Shown here: positions 34,562 to 44,530 of the stretch, piece after piece
Layout: every line of letters starts with the position of its first letter
How positions within the stretch are numbered: the first letter of the stretch is position 1
Source: Oryzisolibacter propanilivorax
GTDB taxonomy: Bacteria; Pseudomonadota; Gammaproteobacteria; Burkholderiales; Burkholderiaceae_C
Assembly: GCF_900103645.1 (NCBI RefSeq)
Contig: NZ_FNHP01000005.1
Span: forward strand, 1-64,000
Reading direction: 5' to 3'
DNA length: 64,000 nucleotides
Notes under the pieces: generated by a model
What the model was told of the DNA's origin: nothing
What the model saw: only the letters and a program-made list of their open reading frames with translations
The model's database searches: none
Translations under genes and position numbers: made by a program

Positions 34562-35917
34562 TCACTGTTTGGTAAACGGACCCCAGTCGGGTTCGCGGAT
34601 ATCGCCGCCCTGCCCGGCCAGACGTGCCTTGATCTTGCCGTCCAGCGTCGTGGTCATGAGTGCATCCCGGCCCTGCTGCTTGGTGGCATACACCACCAGG
34701 CGGCTGTTGGGCGCGAAGCTGGGATTTTCGTCGGCCGTCGTGTCGGTCACGGCGGTGGCCGTGCCCGATTTCAGGTCCATGACGTGCAGTTTGTAGCCTC
34801 CCCCGGTGCGCGAGATGTAGGCCAACCACTGCCCGTCCGCGCTGACCGCAGGGGAAATGTTGTAGGAGCCCTGGAAGGTCACGCGTTCGGCGCCGCCGCC
34901 GCTGGCGCCGACCCGGTAGATCTGCGGCGAGCCGCCGCGGTCGCTGACGAAATAAATGCTGCGCCCGTCGCTGGAGAACACCGGCTCGGTGTCGATACCG
35001 CTGCTTTGCATCAGCCGGCGCGGCTCGCCGCCGTTGGCGTTGATGGTGTAGAGCTGCGAGCCGCCGTCGCGACTCAGCGTCACCGCCAGCGTGTTGCCAT
35101 CCGGCGACCAAGCGGGTGCGCTGTTGGAGCCACGGAAGTTCGCGATCAGCCGGCGCCGGCCCGTGGAAACGTCATGCACATAGACCACCGGCTTGCGCGA
35201 CTCGAACGACACATAGGCCAGCTGCGTGCCGGTGGGCGACCAGGCTGGCGAGATGATGGGCTCGGGGCTGGACAGCGCCGACTGCGCGTTCTCGCCATCC
35301 GAGTCCGCCACCCACAGGCTGTAGCGCGAGCCCACCTTGGTCACGTAGGCGATGCGCGTGGAGAACACGCCACGCTCACCAGTGAGCTTTTCGTAGATGA
35401 AATCGGAGATGCGGTGCGCCACCAGCCGCAGGTCAGCCTGCGTGACGACGAAACTCTGGCCGCCCAGGTCCTGGCCCTTGACCACGTCCCACAGACGGAA
35501 CCGCACGTCATAGCGGCCATCGGCCAGGCGCGTGATGCTGCCCGACGTCAGCGCGTCGGCCTTGCGCTGGCGCCACAGCGCCAGGTCGGGGCGCGAACCC
35601 TCGTCCAGCGCCACGCCCGAGGCATCGACACCGACGAAGCGGCCGCTGCGCTCCAGGTCGGCTTGGACGATGGCCGAGATCTTCTGCGGCGCCTGCGCCT
35701 CGCCGCGGAACGGCGCCAGCGCGATGGGCAGCTGCGTCAGGCCGACGCCGGTGATCTCCACGCGGAACTGCGCCAGCGTCGGCAGGCTGCAACCAGCGGC
35801 CAGTGCCAGCGCTGCACCGCGCCGCGACAGGGTCGCGAAGGAAGCGGGCTGGGAGGGAACGTCGGTGCCAGAAGACGGGGAGGCGGAAGCGGAGGAAGAA
35901 ATACGGTCGATACGCAT
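34562..35917 (-). CDS. tolB: Tol-Pal system beta-propeller protein TolB
   Basis: A 451-residue periplasmic protein with an unusually long N-terminus ahead of the export segment (SRRGAALALAAGCSLPTLAQ). N-terminal TolB domain (FRVEITGVGLTQLPIA) followed by a six-bladed propeller with SPAWSPTGTQLAYVSF, APAWSPDGNTLAVTLS, EPVFSSDGRSIYFVSD and similar repeats. An in-frame ATG at 35935 is an alternative start; neither has a clear ribosome-binding site. The tolQRA genes are not in this window; tolB is instead divergent from msbA. Confidence 0.93.
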   Translation of the reverse strand: MRIDRISSSASASPSSGTDVPSQPASFATLSRRGAALALAAGCSLPTLAQFRVEITGVGLTQLPIALAPFRGEAQAPQKISAIVQADLERSGRFVGVDASGVALDEGSRPDLALWRQRKADALTSGSITRLADGRYDVRFRLWDVVKGQDLGGQSFVVTQADLRLVAHRISDFIYEKLTGERGVFSTRIAYVTKVGSRYSLWVADSDGENAQSALSSPEPIISPAWSPTGTQLAYVSFESRKPVVYVHDVSTGRRRLIANFRGSNSAPAWSPDGNTLAVTLSRDGGSQLYTINANGGEPRRLMQSSGIDTEPVFSSDGRSIYFVSDRGGSPQIYRVGASGGGAERVTFQGSYNISPAVSADGQWLAYISRTGGGYKLHVMDLKSGTATAVTDTTADENPSFAPNSRLVVYATKQQGRDALMTTTLDGKIKARLAGQGGDIREPDWGPFTKQ

Positions 35918-36046
35918 GGGCGTCTGTGGATCCATCGAATGCAGCAATACGGTCAGGGGCGGGACAACAGAGCCGGGGATGTTACACATTGCGCAGCAGT
36001 GGGCGTGACAAACTGTGCCAGGCCGCGTCCGTAGAATCCGCCCTCC

Positions 36047-37837
36047 ATGCAAGACAAGAATCATAGCGCCGCGCAGGCCCCCGCCGCGCCGCCGCTTTCG
36101 CTGCTGGCGCGCCTGAAACGCCTGCACGTGTATTTCGGCCATCAACGCCTGGCCTGGACCCTGGCGGTGCTGGCCACGCTGGTGGGGGCCGCCACCGAAC
36201 CCCTGATTCCTGCCCTGCTCAAGCCGCTGCTCGACCAGGGCTTCACCGACGGCTCGCTGCAGCTGTGGATGGTGCCGGTGGCCATCATCGGCGTGTTTCT
36301 GGTGCGCGGCGTGGCACAGTTCTCCGGCCAGTACGCACTGGCGCGCATCGCCAACGAGGGCATGCTGCGCCTGCGCACGGCGCTGTTCGAGCGGCTGATG
36401 GTGGCGCGCATGGAGCTGTTCGCGCGTCAGTCCGCCAGCACGCTGTCCAACACCGTGGTGTACGAGGTGCAGACCGGCTTCACCGCGTTGGTGCAGGCGC
36501 TGATGGGCCTGTCGCGCGACGGCTTCACGCTGATCGCGCTGCTGGGGTACCTGATCTACCTGAACTGGCAGCTGACGCTGATCGTCGCCGTCATGGTGCC
36601 GGGCGTGGCCTGGATCATGAAGACCCTGTCGCGCCGCCTGTACCGCATCACCAAGACCAGCCAGCAGGCCACGGACGACCTGGCCTACGTGGTGGAGGAA
36701 AACGTGCTGGCGCACCGCATGGTGCGGCTGCACGGCGCGCACGCCCAACAGGCCGAGCGCTTCGGCGTGCTCAGCCGCCAGCTGCGCCGCCTGGCGATCA
36801 AGTCGACCATTGCTTCGGCCGCGATGACGCCCACCACGCAGCTGCTGGCGGCCGGCGCGCTGTCGGCGGTGATCGTGATCGCGCTGTGGCAAAGCCACGG
36901 CAGCGCCGGCGCGGCGGCCAGTGATGTGACGGTGGGCGGCTTCGCCTCGTTCATCGCCGCCATGCTGATGCTGATCGCGCCCATCCGCCGCCTGGCCGAC
37001 GTGGCCAACCCGATCACGCGCGGTGTCGCGGCGCTGGAGCGTGGCCTGCTGCTGCTGGGCCAGGCGCAGCCCGAGAGCAGCGGCGCGCACGCCGCGCCGC
37101 GCGCCGTGGGCGCCATCGAACTGCAGGATGTGTCGGTGGCGTTCGGCGCCGAAGGCGAGACGCGCGCGCTGCACGGCCTGTCGCTGGCCATCCGCCCCGG
37201 TGAGGTGGTGGCGCTGGTCGGCCCCTCGGGCGCTGGCAAGACCACGCTGGTGAACCTGCTACCGCGCTTTCTCGACCCCAGCGCAGGCCGGGTGCTGCTG
37301 GACGGCGTGGCACTGCCCGACTGGGATCTGCTGTCGCTGCGCGCCCAGTTCGCCCTGGTCAGCCAGGACGTGGTGATGTTCAACGCCAGCATCGCCGCCA
37401 ACGTGGCGCTGGGCGGCACCATCGACGAGGAGCGTGTCCGGGCCTGCCTGGTGGCCGCCAACCTGGCCGAGCACATCGCCGCGCTGCCGCAAGGCATGCA
37501 TACCGTGGTCGGGCACAACGCCACGCAGCTGTCGGGCGGCCAGCGCCAGCGCCTGGCGATCGCGCGCGCGCTGTACAAGGACGCACCCATCCTGATCCTG
37601 GACGAGGCCACGTCGGCGCTGGACACCGAGTCCGAGCGCCTGGTGCAGGACGCGCTGCAGCGCCTGATGCAGGGCCGCACCACCCTGGTCATCGCGCACC
37701 GGCTGTCGACCATCGAGCATGCCGACCGGGTGGTGGTGATGGAGCGCGGGCGCATCGCCGAGCAGGGCACGCACGCCGAGCTGATGGCGCTGGGCGGGCT
37801 GTATGCGCGCCTGCAGACGCGGCCCAGCGGCGCCTGA
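36047..37837 (+). CDS. msbA: Lipid A export ABC transporter MsbA
   Basis: A 596-residue half-transporter with six membrane helices (about residues 35-320) fused to an ATPase. Walker A GPSGAGKTTL, Q-loop VSQDVVMF, signature LSGGQRQRLAIARAL, Walker B ILILDEATSALD and the AHRLSTIEHAD switch His. It flips lipid A-core across the inner membrane. Divergent from tolB across about 110 bp; followed by a dispersed repeat. Confidence 0.92.
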   Translation: MQDKNHSAAQAPAAPPLSLLARLKRLHVYFGHQRLAWTLAVLATLVGAATEPLIPALLKPLLDQGFTDGSLQLWMVPVAIIGVFLVRGVAQFSGQYALARIANEGMLRLRTALFERLMVARMELFARQSASTLSNTVVYEVQTGFTALVQALMGLSRDGFTLIALLGYLIYLNWQLTLIVAVMVPGVAWIMKTLSRRLYRITKTSQQATDDLAYVVEENVLAHRMVRLHGAHAQQAERFGVLSRQLRRLAIKSTIASAAMTPTTQLLAAGALSAVIVIALWQSHGSAGAAASDVTVGGFASFIAAMLMLIAPIRRLADVANPITRGVAALERGLLLLGQAQPESSGAHAAPRAVGAIELQDVSVAFGAEGETRALHGLSLAIRPGEVVALVGPSGAGKTTLVNLLPRFLDPSAGRVLLDGVALPDWDLLSLRAQFALVSQDVVMFNASIAANVALGGTIDEERVRACLVAANLAEHIAALPQGMHTVVGHNATQLSGGQRQRLAIARALYKDAPILILDEATSALDTESERLVQDALQRLMQGRTTLVIAHRLSTIEHADRVVVMERGRIAEQGTHAELMALGGLYARLQTRPSGA

Positions 37838-37850
37838 TGCTACTCAAACA

Positions 37851-37894
37851 ATAGCTGAACGCCCTTGTTCCATAAGGGCTGGAGGCACTTTTGG
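37851..37894 (+). repeat. Dispersed hairpin repeat, copy 9
   Basis: ATAGCT, then GCCCTT, a 7-nt loop, AAGGGCTGGAGGC and TTTTGG: close to the family consensus. It lies between the convergent ends of msbA and the ankyrin gene. Confidence 0.9.
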
Positions 37895-37926
37895 CTTGAA
37901 ATGGGCAGCTGGTGGTGCGCTGTCTG

Positions 37927-38598
37927 CTACCACTGCCGGCGCGCTGGCTGGCGCCGGCGCAGCGCCTGGGTGATCAGGTCCACCATGTCGTCGCGCCCGG
38001 CCTGGCGCGCGAATTCCAGCGCGCCCAGGCCGCGCTCGTTGCGCACCGCCGGATCGGCCCCTGCGCGCACCAGCTGCAGCGCGACGTCGGACTTGCCGTA
38101 GCGCACCGCCATCATCAAGGGCGTGGTGCCATTGGGCGACGTGGCGTCGATGTAGGCATGGTGCTCCAGCAGCAGCGCCGTCATGTCGGTGGCGCTGTCG
38201 GCGGTGCTGGAGGCGGCGTAGTGCAGCGGCGCCCAGCCCTCCTGGTTCACATCGGCGCCGCGCGTGATCAACGCGCGCGCGATGTCCATGCGCCCGCGCA
38301 ACGCGGCCATCATCAGCGCGGTCTCGCCTTTGGCATTGCGCGCATTCACCTGCAGGCCGCGCGCCTGGGCCAGCGCCAGCGCTGCCTGGTAGGACTCCGA
38401 GTGCAGCGCCAGTACCAGAGCAGGGGCACCCTTGGCATCACGCGTGTTCGGGTCGAAACCGCGGCGCAGCAGTGCGTTGATCTGCGGCGCCTGGTCCAGC
38501 TCGATGGCGCGAAAGAAATCGTCGTGGGCGCTGGCATGGGCGCAGGAGGACGTGGCCACGGCCAGGGCGGCCAGGATCAGGGTGCGGCGCTGCGTCAT
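37927..38598 (-). CDS. Exported ankyrin-repeat protein
   Basis: A 223-residue protein with a signal peptide (ILAALAVATSSCAHA) and about five ankyrin repeats (NARNAKGETALMMAALRGRM, EGWAPLHYAASS, TSPNGTTPLMMAVRYGKS, NERGLGALEFARQAGR). The Cys after ATSS could be a lipobox but the context is not ideal. Ankyrin repeats mediate protein contacts; the partner is unknown. The start overlaps the tatD stop by 4 bp. Confidence 0.85.
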   Translation of the reverse strand: MTQRRTLILAALAVATSSCAHASAHDDFFRAIELDQAPQINALLRRGFDPNTRDAKGAPALVLALHSESYQAALALAQARGLQVNARNAKGETALMMAALRGRMDIARALITRGADVNQEGWAPLHYAASSTADSATDMTALLLEHHAYIDATSPNGTTPLMMAVRYGKSDVALQLVRAGADPAVRNERGLGALEFARQAGRDDMVDLITQALRRRQPARRQW

Positions 38599-39407
38599 GC
38601 GGCTTGCTCCTGCTGCAGGAACAGCCGTTCGAAGTTGCGACTGGTTGCAAATGCGATGTCTTCCACCGGCATCTGGCGCACCTGCGCCAGCTGCCGCGCC
38701 ACATGCGGCACATAGGCTGGGCTGTTGACCTTGCCGCGGTACGGCACCGGCGCCAGGTAAGGACTGTCAGTCTCGATCAGCAACCGGTCCAGCGGCACGA
38801 AGGCGGCCACATCGCGCAGATCCTGGGCGTTCTTGAACGTCACGATGCCGGAAAACGAGATGTAGTAGCCCAGGTCGAGCGCGGCGCGCGCCACCTCGGC
38901 GGTTTCCGTGAAGCAGTGGAACACGCCGCCGGCGCGGTTGCCCGCGCCGTCCTCGCCCTCCTCGCGCAGGATGGCCAGGGTGTCGGCCGAGGCGCTGCGG
39001 GTGTGGATGACCAGCGGCCGCTGCACCTCGCGCGCTGCGCGGATGTGGGTGCGAAAGCGCTCGCGCTGCCACTCCAGGTCGGCAACGCTGCGCCCGCCCT
39101 TGCGGTCTTCCATGCCGTAGTAGTCCAGCCCGGTTTCGCCGATGGCCACCACGCGCGGCAGGCGGGCGCGCTGCACCAGGTCCTGCACGCCGGGCTCGGC
39201 CAGGTTTTCCGTGTCCGGGTGCACGCCCACGGTGGCCCAGAAGTTGTCGTGCTGCGTGGCCAGCGCGTGCACGTCGTCGAACTCCTCCATGGTGGTGCAG
39301 ATGCACAGCGCGCGGTCCACGCCGGCCTCGGCCATGGCCTGGCGGATGGCGGGCAGCTGGCCGCGCAGCTCGGGAAAGTTCAGGTGGCAGTGCGAATCGA
39401 CGAACAT
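38595..39407 (-). CDS. tatD: TatD-family metal-dependent DNase/hydrolase
   Basis: A 270-residue TIM-barrel hydrolase. Metal-binding FVDSHCHLNFPE, GETGLDYYG, VIHTRSA, HCFTE and LLIETDSPYLAP are the expected motifs. Family members are 3'-5' exonucleases or D-aminoacyl-tRNA deacylase-like enzymes; the exact activity cannot be fixed (tatD or ycfH type, the latter being commonly found beside holB and pilZ as here). Start MFVDSHCH chosen; a GTG at 39431 is possible. Confidence 0.88.
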   Translation of the reverse strand: MFVDSHCHLNFPELRGQLPAIRQAMAEAGVDRALCICTTMEEFDDVHALATQHDNFWATVGVHPDTENLAEPGVQDLVQRARLPRVVAIGETGLDYYGMEDRKGGRSVADLEWQRERFRTHIRAAREVQRPLVIHTRSASADTLAILREEGEDGAGNRAGGVFHCFTETAEVARAALDLGYYISFSGIVTFKNAQDLRDVAAFVPLDRLLIETDSPYLAPVPYRGKVNSPAYVPHVARQLAQVRQMPVEDIAFATSRNFERLFLQQEQAA

Positions 39408-39471
39408 GAAGCAACGAAGGGGAAGCGCCACGCCCGGACAGCGCGGGGCGGCAGGGGAAGAAAGGCGCCGA

Positions 39472-39831
39472 TCAGATGGTCTGCGTGGGCCGGTCCGACG
39501 CCAGGCTGCTGCCCAGGATCTCCTCGATCCTGTGGCGCAGCTGGCGCGACTTGTCGTCGTTGGGGAACTGGATGCCCACGCCCTGCGTGCGGTTGCCGGC
39601 GGCGCGTGCCGGCGTCACCCAGGCCACGCGGCCGGCTACCGGGTAGCGCTGCGGATCATCGGGCAGGCTCAGCAGCACGTACACATCGTCGCCCAGGCGG
39701 TACTCGCGCGGGGTGGGCACGAAGATGCCGCCGCATTCGAAAAACGGAATGTAGGCGGCGTACAGCGCCGCCTTTTCCTTGATGTTCAGCTGCATCACGC
39801 TGGGACGCGGAGCCGATGAAGTGCTGCCCAT
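39472..39831 (-). CDS. PilZ-domain protein
   Basis: A 119-residue protein resembling PilZ proteins encoded next to holB in many beta- and gammaproteobacteria. The domain runs from LNIKEKAALYAAYIPFFECG to GVGIQFPNDD. As in type IV pilus PilZ, the c-di-GMP-binding RxxxR motif is not evident, so it probably acts by protein contacts in pilus assembly rather than by binding c-di-GMP. Confidence 0.85.
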   Translation of the reverse strand: MGSTSSAPRPSVMQLNIKEKAALYAAYIPFFECGGIFVPTPREYRLGDDVYVLLSLPDDPQRYPVAGRVAWVTPARAAGNRTQGVGIQFPNDDKSRQLRHRIEEILGSSLASDRPTQTI

Positions 39832-39868
39832 GCCGGCCTTTCTGGTGGAGTGGCGCCGCCGCGCCGGG

Positions 39869-40876
39869 TCAGGAGCGCGAGTTTATGGCGTGCTGCGCCT
39901 GCGCCGCCAGCGCCTCCAGCATCAACCCGGCGTTGAACGGGTGATCGGCGGTGCGCGCGTGCTGCACCAGTGCGCGCGACCAGCGCGTGAGCGCGGCAAG
40001 GCTGGCAGCCGGCGGCAAGTCGGTCGGCGCGAAGAAACGCGGCGGCGCGCCGACATGCCGCGCCAGCAGATCGTGGCAGAGCTTTTGCAGCACCTGAACG
40101 GCCTGCGGCGGTGCCAGCTCGGCCAGCGCGCCGGTGTCGCCGCGCGCCAGCGCCTTCGGAATCAGCGCCCAGGCGGCGGCGTCGCGGCCGGAGCGCGACA
40201 GCGCCAGCGCCTCGTGCGGGCGCCCGCCGGCGGCGCGCAGCCAGGCGCCGGCGGCATCCGCCGCCACGCCCTGCTGCTGCAGCCACTGCAGCATGGCGGG
40301 CTCGCCAGGCCAGGCCATGGTGTGCGCTAGGCAGCGGCTGCGGATGGTGGGCAGCAGCGCGTGCGCGGCCTCGGTGGCCAGCACGAAGCGCACATCGCCA
40401 GGCGGCTCCTCCAGGGTCTTGAGCAGCGCGTTGGCGGTGACATGGTTCATCTGCTCGGCCGGGTACACCAGCACCGCCTTGCCGCGCCCGCGGCTGCTGG
40501 TGCGCTGGGCGAACTCGACCGCGTCGCGCATGGCCTCGACGCGGATCTCGCGGCTGGGCTTGCGCTTCTTGTCGTCGATGTCGGCCTGGGCCTTTTCCGG
40601 CAGCGGCCACCCCAGGGCGAGCGCCGTGGTCTCGGGCATCAGCACGCACAGGTCGGCATGGGTGCGCACATCGATGCCGTGGCAACTGGCGCACTGCCCG
40701 CAAGCGCCCTGCGGCGTGGGCGCATCGCACAGCCAGGCGCGCACCAGTTCCAGCGCCAGGGTATCCTGGCCCAGACCGGCCGGTCCGTGCAGCAGCCAGG
40801 CATGACCGCGCTGGGCCAGCAATTGGTCGCGCTGGTGGGCGATCCAGGGGGCGACGGCCGCGCGCGCACCGCTCAT
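39869..40876 (-). CDS. holB: DNA polymerase III subunit delta'
   Basis: A 335-residue clamp-loader subunit. [26 protein letters not shown] contains a degenerate Walker A in which Lys-Thr is replaced by Gln-Asp, as expected for delta', which does not hydrolyse ATP. A zinc site [18 protein letters not shown] and the sensor-like [15 protein letters not shown] follow. Overlaps the tmk stop by 4 bp. Confidence 0.93.
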   Translation of the reverse strand: MSGARAAVAPWIAHQRDQLLAQRGHAWLLHGPAGLGQDTLALELVRAWLCDAPTPQGACGQCASCHGIDVRTHADLCVLMPETTALALGWPLPEKAQADIDDKKRKPSREIRVEAMRDAVEFAQRTSSRGRGKAVLVYPAEQMNHVTANALLKTLEEPPGDVRFVLATEAAHALLPTIRSRCLAHTMAWPGEPAMLQWLQQQGVAADAAGAWLRAAGGRPHEALALSRSGRDAAAWALIPKALARGDTGALAELAPPQAVQVLQKLCHDLLARHVGAPPRFFAPTDLPPAASLAALTRWSRALVQHARTADHPFNAGLMLEALAAQAQHAINSRS

Positions 40877-41538
40877 GCCGCCGAGTCCCGCGCTGCGGGC
40901 AGCCAGCCGCGCGCCGCCACCTCGGCCAGCACCTGCGCCGCCACCTGCGCTGGCGGATGGGCGGCGTCGATGCGCGCGAAGCGCGCCGGCGCCTGCCGCG
41001 CGCGGTCGGCGTAGCCGGCGGCGACGCGGGTGAAAAACGCCAGCGGCTCGGCCTCGAACCGGTCCGGCGCGCGCGCCGCCGCCAAGCGCTCGGCGGCGAT
41101 GTGCGGCGCCACGTCGAACCACAGCGTCATGTCCGGGTTGCGCATGAAATCGGCCTCCGGCCCTTGAATATACTGGACCAGTTGCTCCAGTTGTGATAGC
41201 ACGCCCAGATCGAATCCGCGCCCCGCGCCCTGGTAGGCGAAGGTGGCATCGGTGAAGCGGTCGCACAGCACCACCGCGCCGCGCGCCAGCGCCGGCTCGA
41301 TGACGGTGCGCAGATGGTCGCGCCGGGCGGCGAAGACCAGCAGCACCTCGGTCAGCGCATCCATGGCGTCGTGCAGCAGCAGCTGGCGCAGTTTTTCGGC
41401 CAACGGCGTGCCGCCGGGCTCGCGCGTCAGCGTCACCAGCCGGCCGGCGGCCCGAAAGGCCTGCGCCAGCGTGTCGATGTGCGACGACTTGCCCGCGCCG
41501 TCGATGCCCTCGAAGGTGATGAACAGGCCGGCGCTCAT
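40873..41538 (-). CDS. tmk: Thymidylate kinase
   Basis: A 221-residue kinase that converts dTMP to dTDP. P-loop [14 protein letters not shown][Y/F] motif [18 protein letters not shown], and [11 protein letters not shown] are all present. Start and stop overlap mltG and holB by 4 bp each (ATGA), so the cluster is translated as a coupled operon. Confidence 0.95.
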   Translation of the reverse strand: MSAGLFITFEGIDGAGKSSHIDTLAQAFRAAGRLVTLTREPGGTPLAEKLRQLLLHDAMDALTEVLLVFAARRDHLRTVIEPALARGAVVLCDRFTDATFAYQGAGRGFDLGVLSQLEQLVQYIQGPEADFMRNPDMTLWFDVAPHIAAERLAAARAPDRFEAEPLAFFTRVAAGYADRARQAPARFARIDAAHPPAQVAAQVLAEVAARGWLPAARDSAA

Positions 41539-42542
41539 GGCTTGCCGCCGCGCTGGTAGCGGTTCACGGCCCGGTTGTGCTCGTCCAGCGACTCGCTGAA
41601 GTGGCTGCTGCCGTCGCCGCGCGCGACGAAGTACAGCGCGCGCGTGTCTGCCGGCTGCACCGCGGCCAGCAGCGAGGCCTTGCCCGGCATGGCGATCGGC
41701 GTGGGCGGCAGGCCGGCCCGGGTGTAGGTGTTGTAGGGCGTGTCGGTGGTCAGGTCGCGCCGGCGCAGGTTGCCGTCGAACGATTCGCCCAGGCCATAGA
41801 TCACCGTTGGATCGGTCTGCAGCAGCATGCCCACGCGCAGGCGGTTGCTGAACACGCCGGCGACCTGGGCGCGGTCCTCGGCGCGGCCGGTTTCCTTCTC
41901 GACGATGCTGGCCAGGATCAGCGCCTCGTCGGCGCTCTTCAAAGGCGTGTTCGGCGCGCGCTGCGCCCACGCAGCCTCCAGCCGGCGGTCCATGGCGTGC
42001 AGCGCGCGGCGCAGCACGGCCAAGTCGCTGCTGCCCTTGGCGTAGGTGTAGGTGTCCGGGAAGAAGCGCCCTTCCGGGGCCAGCTGCGGGCGCTGCAGCC
42101 GTTCCATGATGGCCTGGTCGGACAACTCGGCGGTGTCGGGGCGCAGCTGCTCGGCGCGCGCCAGCGCCTGGCGCACCTGGCGGAAGTTCCAGCCCTCAAC
42201 CAGCGTCACGGCGCGCAGCGCCTCGTCGCCGCGCACCAGCTTGGCCAGCAGCGTGCGCGGCGTGGTGCCCGCGGGGATCTCGTAGTTGCCGGCGCGGATC
42301 TCGCGGTCCTGGCGCGACAGGCGGAACCACCAGTACAGCAGCTCGGGGCGTACCTCCAGCCCGGCCGCGACCGCCGCGCGCGCCACGCCGCGCGGCGTGG
42401 TGCCGGGCTCGATGGCCAGCTCCAGAGGCTGGCCGGCCGGCGCGGCGCCGGCGCGCTGCGGCAGCGGCGCATTCAGCCACCAGGCCGCGCCGGCGCCTGC
42501 GGCGATCGCCAGCAGCAACAGGAAAACGAAAAGACGGCGCAC
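41535..42542 (-). CDS. mltG: Endolytic murein transglycosylase MltG
   Basis: A 335-residue inner-membrane protein. One N-terminal membrane anchor ([20 protein letters not shown]), LysM-like region, then the YceG domain with the catalytic Glu in [14 protein letters not shown] and [17 protein letters not shown]. It cuts nascent glycan strands and sets their length. First gene of the mltG-tmk-holB group, divergent from ygfZ. Confidence 0.94.
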   Translation of the reverse strand: MRRLFVFLLLLAIAAGAGAAWWLNAPLPQRAGAAPAGQPLELAIEPGTTPRGVARAAVAAGLEVRPELLYWWFRLSRQDREIRAGNYEIPAGTTPRTLLAKLVRGDEALRAVTLVEGWNFRQVRQALARAEQLRPDTAELSDQAIMERLQRPQLAPEGRFFPDTYTYAKGSSDLAVLRRALHAMDRRLEAAWAQRAPNTPLKSADEALILASIVEKETGRAEDRAQVAGVFSNRLRVGMLLQTDPTVIYGLGESFDGNLRRRDLTTDTPYNTYTRAGLPPTPIAMPGKASLLAAVQPADTRALYFVARGDGSSHFSESLDEHNRAVNRYQRGGKP

Positions 42543-42583
42543 AGGGGAAAAGGCAGCAGCGCTGCGGCGACAAACAGCCGGCC

Positions 42584-43546
42584 ATGATAATGGACGCCAT
42601 GCCTGAAACCCGGAGCCCTTCCCCCGCCACGACCGCCCACGCCGGCACCCTGCCGGACGGTGTCGCCCCCCTGCCCCACCTGGGCGTGATCCGCGTCGCC
42701 GGCGTCGATGCGGCGGCCTTTCTGCATGGCCAGCTGACGCAGGACTTCGCCCTGCTGGACGACCGGCACGCCCGCCTGGCGGCGCTGCTCACGCCCAAGG
42801 GGCGCATGCTGGCCAGCTTCATCGGCTTCAAGCGCGGCGCCGACGAGGTGCTGCTGGTGTGCCCGCGCGACCTGCTGGCGCGCACGCTCAAGCGCCTGTC
42901 GATGTTCGTGCTGCGCGCCAAGGCCAGGCTGACCGATGCCAGCGAGGAGTTCCAGCTGCAGGGCCTGACGGGCAGCGCCGCCAGCACGCTGCTGCCACCG
43001 GACGCCGCGCCCTGGACGCTGGCGCAATCGGGCGCTGCCAGCGTGGTCGCGCTCTACCCCGCCGACGGACAGCCGCGCGCGCTGTGGCTGGCTCCCGCCG
43101 GCACGCCCGCGCCGCAGGGCGCCCCGCTGAGCACGGATCTGTGGCTGTGGAGCGAGGTGCGCAGCGGCGTGGCCACCGTCACCGCGCCGGTGGCCGAGGC
43201 CTTCGTGCCGCAGATGCTGAACTACGAATCCGTGGGCGGCGTGAACTTCAAGAAGGGCTGCTACCCCGGCCAGGAGGTGGTGGCGCGCAGCCAGTTCCGT
43301 GGCGCGATCAAGCGGCGCACGTATGGGGTGCACGCGCCCCAGGCGCTGGAGCCCGGCACCGAAGTCTTCGCCACGCACGACGCCGAGCAGCCGGTGGGCC
43401 TGGTGGTACAGGCCGCTCCTCATCCTGCAGGCGGCTTCGATGCGCTGGTCGCCATACAGATCGCGGCGGCGGGCGAGGCGCTGCAGGCGGGCGGCGTGCC
43501 GCTGGCAGTGCAGCCACTGCCGTATGCGCTGCTGGAAGACATTTGA
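42584..43546 (+). CDS. ygfZ: Folate-binding protein YgfZ/GcvT-like
   Basis: A 320-residue protein related to the glycine-cleavage T protein. The signature KKGCYPGQEVVAR with its essential Cys is present. YgfZ uses tetrahydrofolate to help make or repair some Fe-S enzymes. In-frame ATGs at 42584 and 42599 are both possible; neither has a clear ribosome-binding site. Confidence 0.9.
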   Translation: MIMDAMPETRSPSPATTAHAGTLPDGVAPLPHLGVIRVAGVDAAAFLHGQLTQDFALLDDRHARLAALLTPKGRMLASFIGFKRGADEVLLVCPRDLLARTLKRLSMFVLRAKARLTDASEEFQLQGLTGSAASTLLPPDAAPWTLAQSGAASVVALYPADGQPRALWLAPAGTPAPQGAPLSTDLWLWSEVRSGVATVTAPVAEAFVPQMLNYESVGGVNFKKGCYPGQEVVARSQFRGAIKRRTYGVHAPQALEPGTEVFATHDAEQPVGLVVQAAPHPAGGFDALVAIQIAAAGEALQAGGVPLAVQPLPYALLEDI

Positions 43547-43584
43547 CCGCTGGGCCGGCATGGCTGCCAGGGTGGTCTTTAAGG

Positions 43585-43628
43585 CAAAAACGCCTTCCGG
43601 CCCAGGTACCACATAGGCCTCAAGCTAT
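43585..43628 (-). repeat. Dispersed hairpin repeat, copy 10
   Basis: Minus-strand ATAGCT (43623-43628), GAGGCC, loop, GGGCC, GGCG, TTTTT. The stem sequence is diverged but the layout is kept. It lies between the convergent ends of ygfZ and the thioesterase gene. Confidence 0.75.
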
Positions 43629-43632
43629 CAAA

Positions 43633-44499
43633 TCAGGAGTTGTCCAGCATCCTCCGCATGCCGATGTGCGCAATGCCAGCCTCCTCGAAAGCCGCCCCTT
43701 CCGGCACGAAACCGGCGCGCAGGTAGAAATCCTCGGCGCTGCGTTGCGCGTGCAGCGCCACTGCCATGTCGCCGCGCGCCTGTGCCGCCTGCATCAGCGC
43801 ATCCAGGACCGCCCGGCCCCAGCGCTGGCCGCGCACGCTGCGCTGCACCGCCATGCGGCCGATGCGTGACACGCCGTCCTGGGCGGGCAGCAGCCGACCG
43901 GTGGCCACCGGCATGCCCAGACGGTTGTAGGCGACGGCGTGCACGCAGTGCCCATCCTCGCCGTCCAGCTCGATGGCCGGGTCGATCTGCTGCTCCTGCA
44001 CGAAGACCTCCATGCGCAGCGCGGTGGCGTCGCGGCCCAAGGTCGCCCAGTTGCCGGTGCGCAGCTCGACCATCTCGCCGCCGGCCTCGAAGTGCTCGAG
44101 CATGGCGCGCAGCGCGGGCGGCACCGGGCGCTTGGTCTGGGTGGCCGGGTCGGCGAAGACATAGACCAGCTGCACGGTCACCAGCAGCCGGTCGCCAGCG
44201 AAAATGCCGCAGGCGAAGGTGAGCGAGGTGGTGCCGATGGCGGCGCAGCGCAGGCCCACATCCAATACGTCGTCCAGCCGCGCCGAGGCATGGAACTCGA
44301 CCTCGGCCTTTTTCAGATAGATCTCGCCGCCCAGCGCCTGCATGCCGGCCTCGTAGGGCAGCGCCAGGGCGCGCCAGTAGTCGGTCAGGGCGCAGTCGGC
44401 GTAGGTCAGGTAGTGGGCGTTGAAGACGATTTTCTGCACGTCCACCTCGGCCCAGCGCACGCGCAGGCGGGTGTGGCAGCGGAAATCCTGGGGTCGCAT
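43633..44499 (-). CDS. Fused hotdog thioesterase / GNAT acetyltransferase
   Basis: A 288-residue fusion. Residues about 8-130 are a YbgC/4-hydroxybenzoyl-CoA type hotdog thioesterase (RVRWAEVDVQKIVFNAHYLTYAD, with the usual catalytic Asp replaced around DVQKIVF, so activity should be checked). Residues about 145-288 are a GNAT N-acetyltransferase of ElaA type (EVFVQEQQI, RIGRMAVQRSVRGQRWGRAVLDAL). A single frame joins them. Start at 44499 has AGGAAGG upstream. Substrates are unknown. It precedes no obvious partner; an esterase gene lies just upstream in the same direction. Confidence 0.85.
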   Translation of the reverse strand: MRPQDFRCHTRLRVRWAEVDVQKIVFNAHYLTYADCALTDYWRALALPYEAGMQALGGEIYLKKAEVEFHASARLDDVLDVGLRCAAIGTTSLTFACGIFAGDRLLVTVQLVYVFADPATQTKRPVPPALRAMLEHFEAGGEMVELRTGNWATLGRDATALRMEVFVQEQQIDPAIELDGEDGHCVHAVAYNRLGMPVATGRLLPAQDGVSRIGRMAVQRSVRGQRWGRAVLDALMQAAQARGDMAVALHAQRSAEDFYLRAGFVPEGAAFEEAGIAHIGMRRMLDNS

Positions 44500-44530
44500 C
44501 GCAAGCCTTCCTGAAAAGAAAAATCGGACT

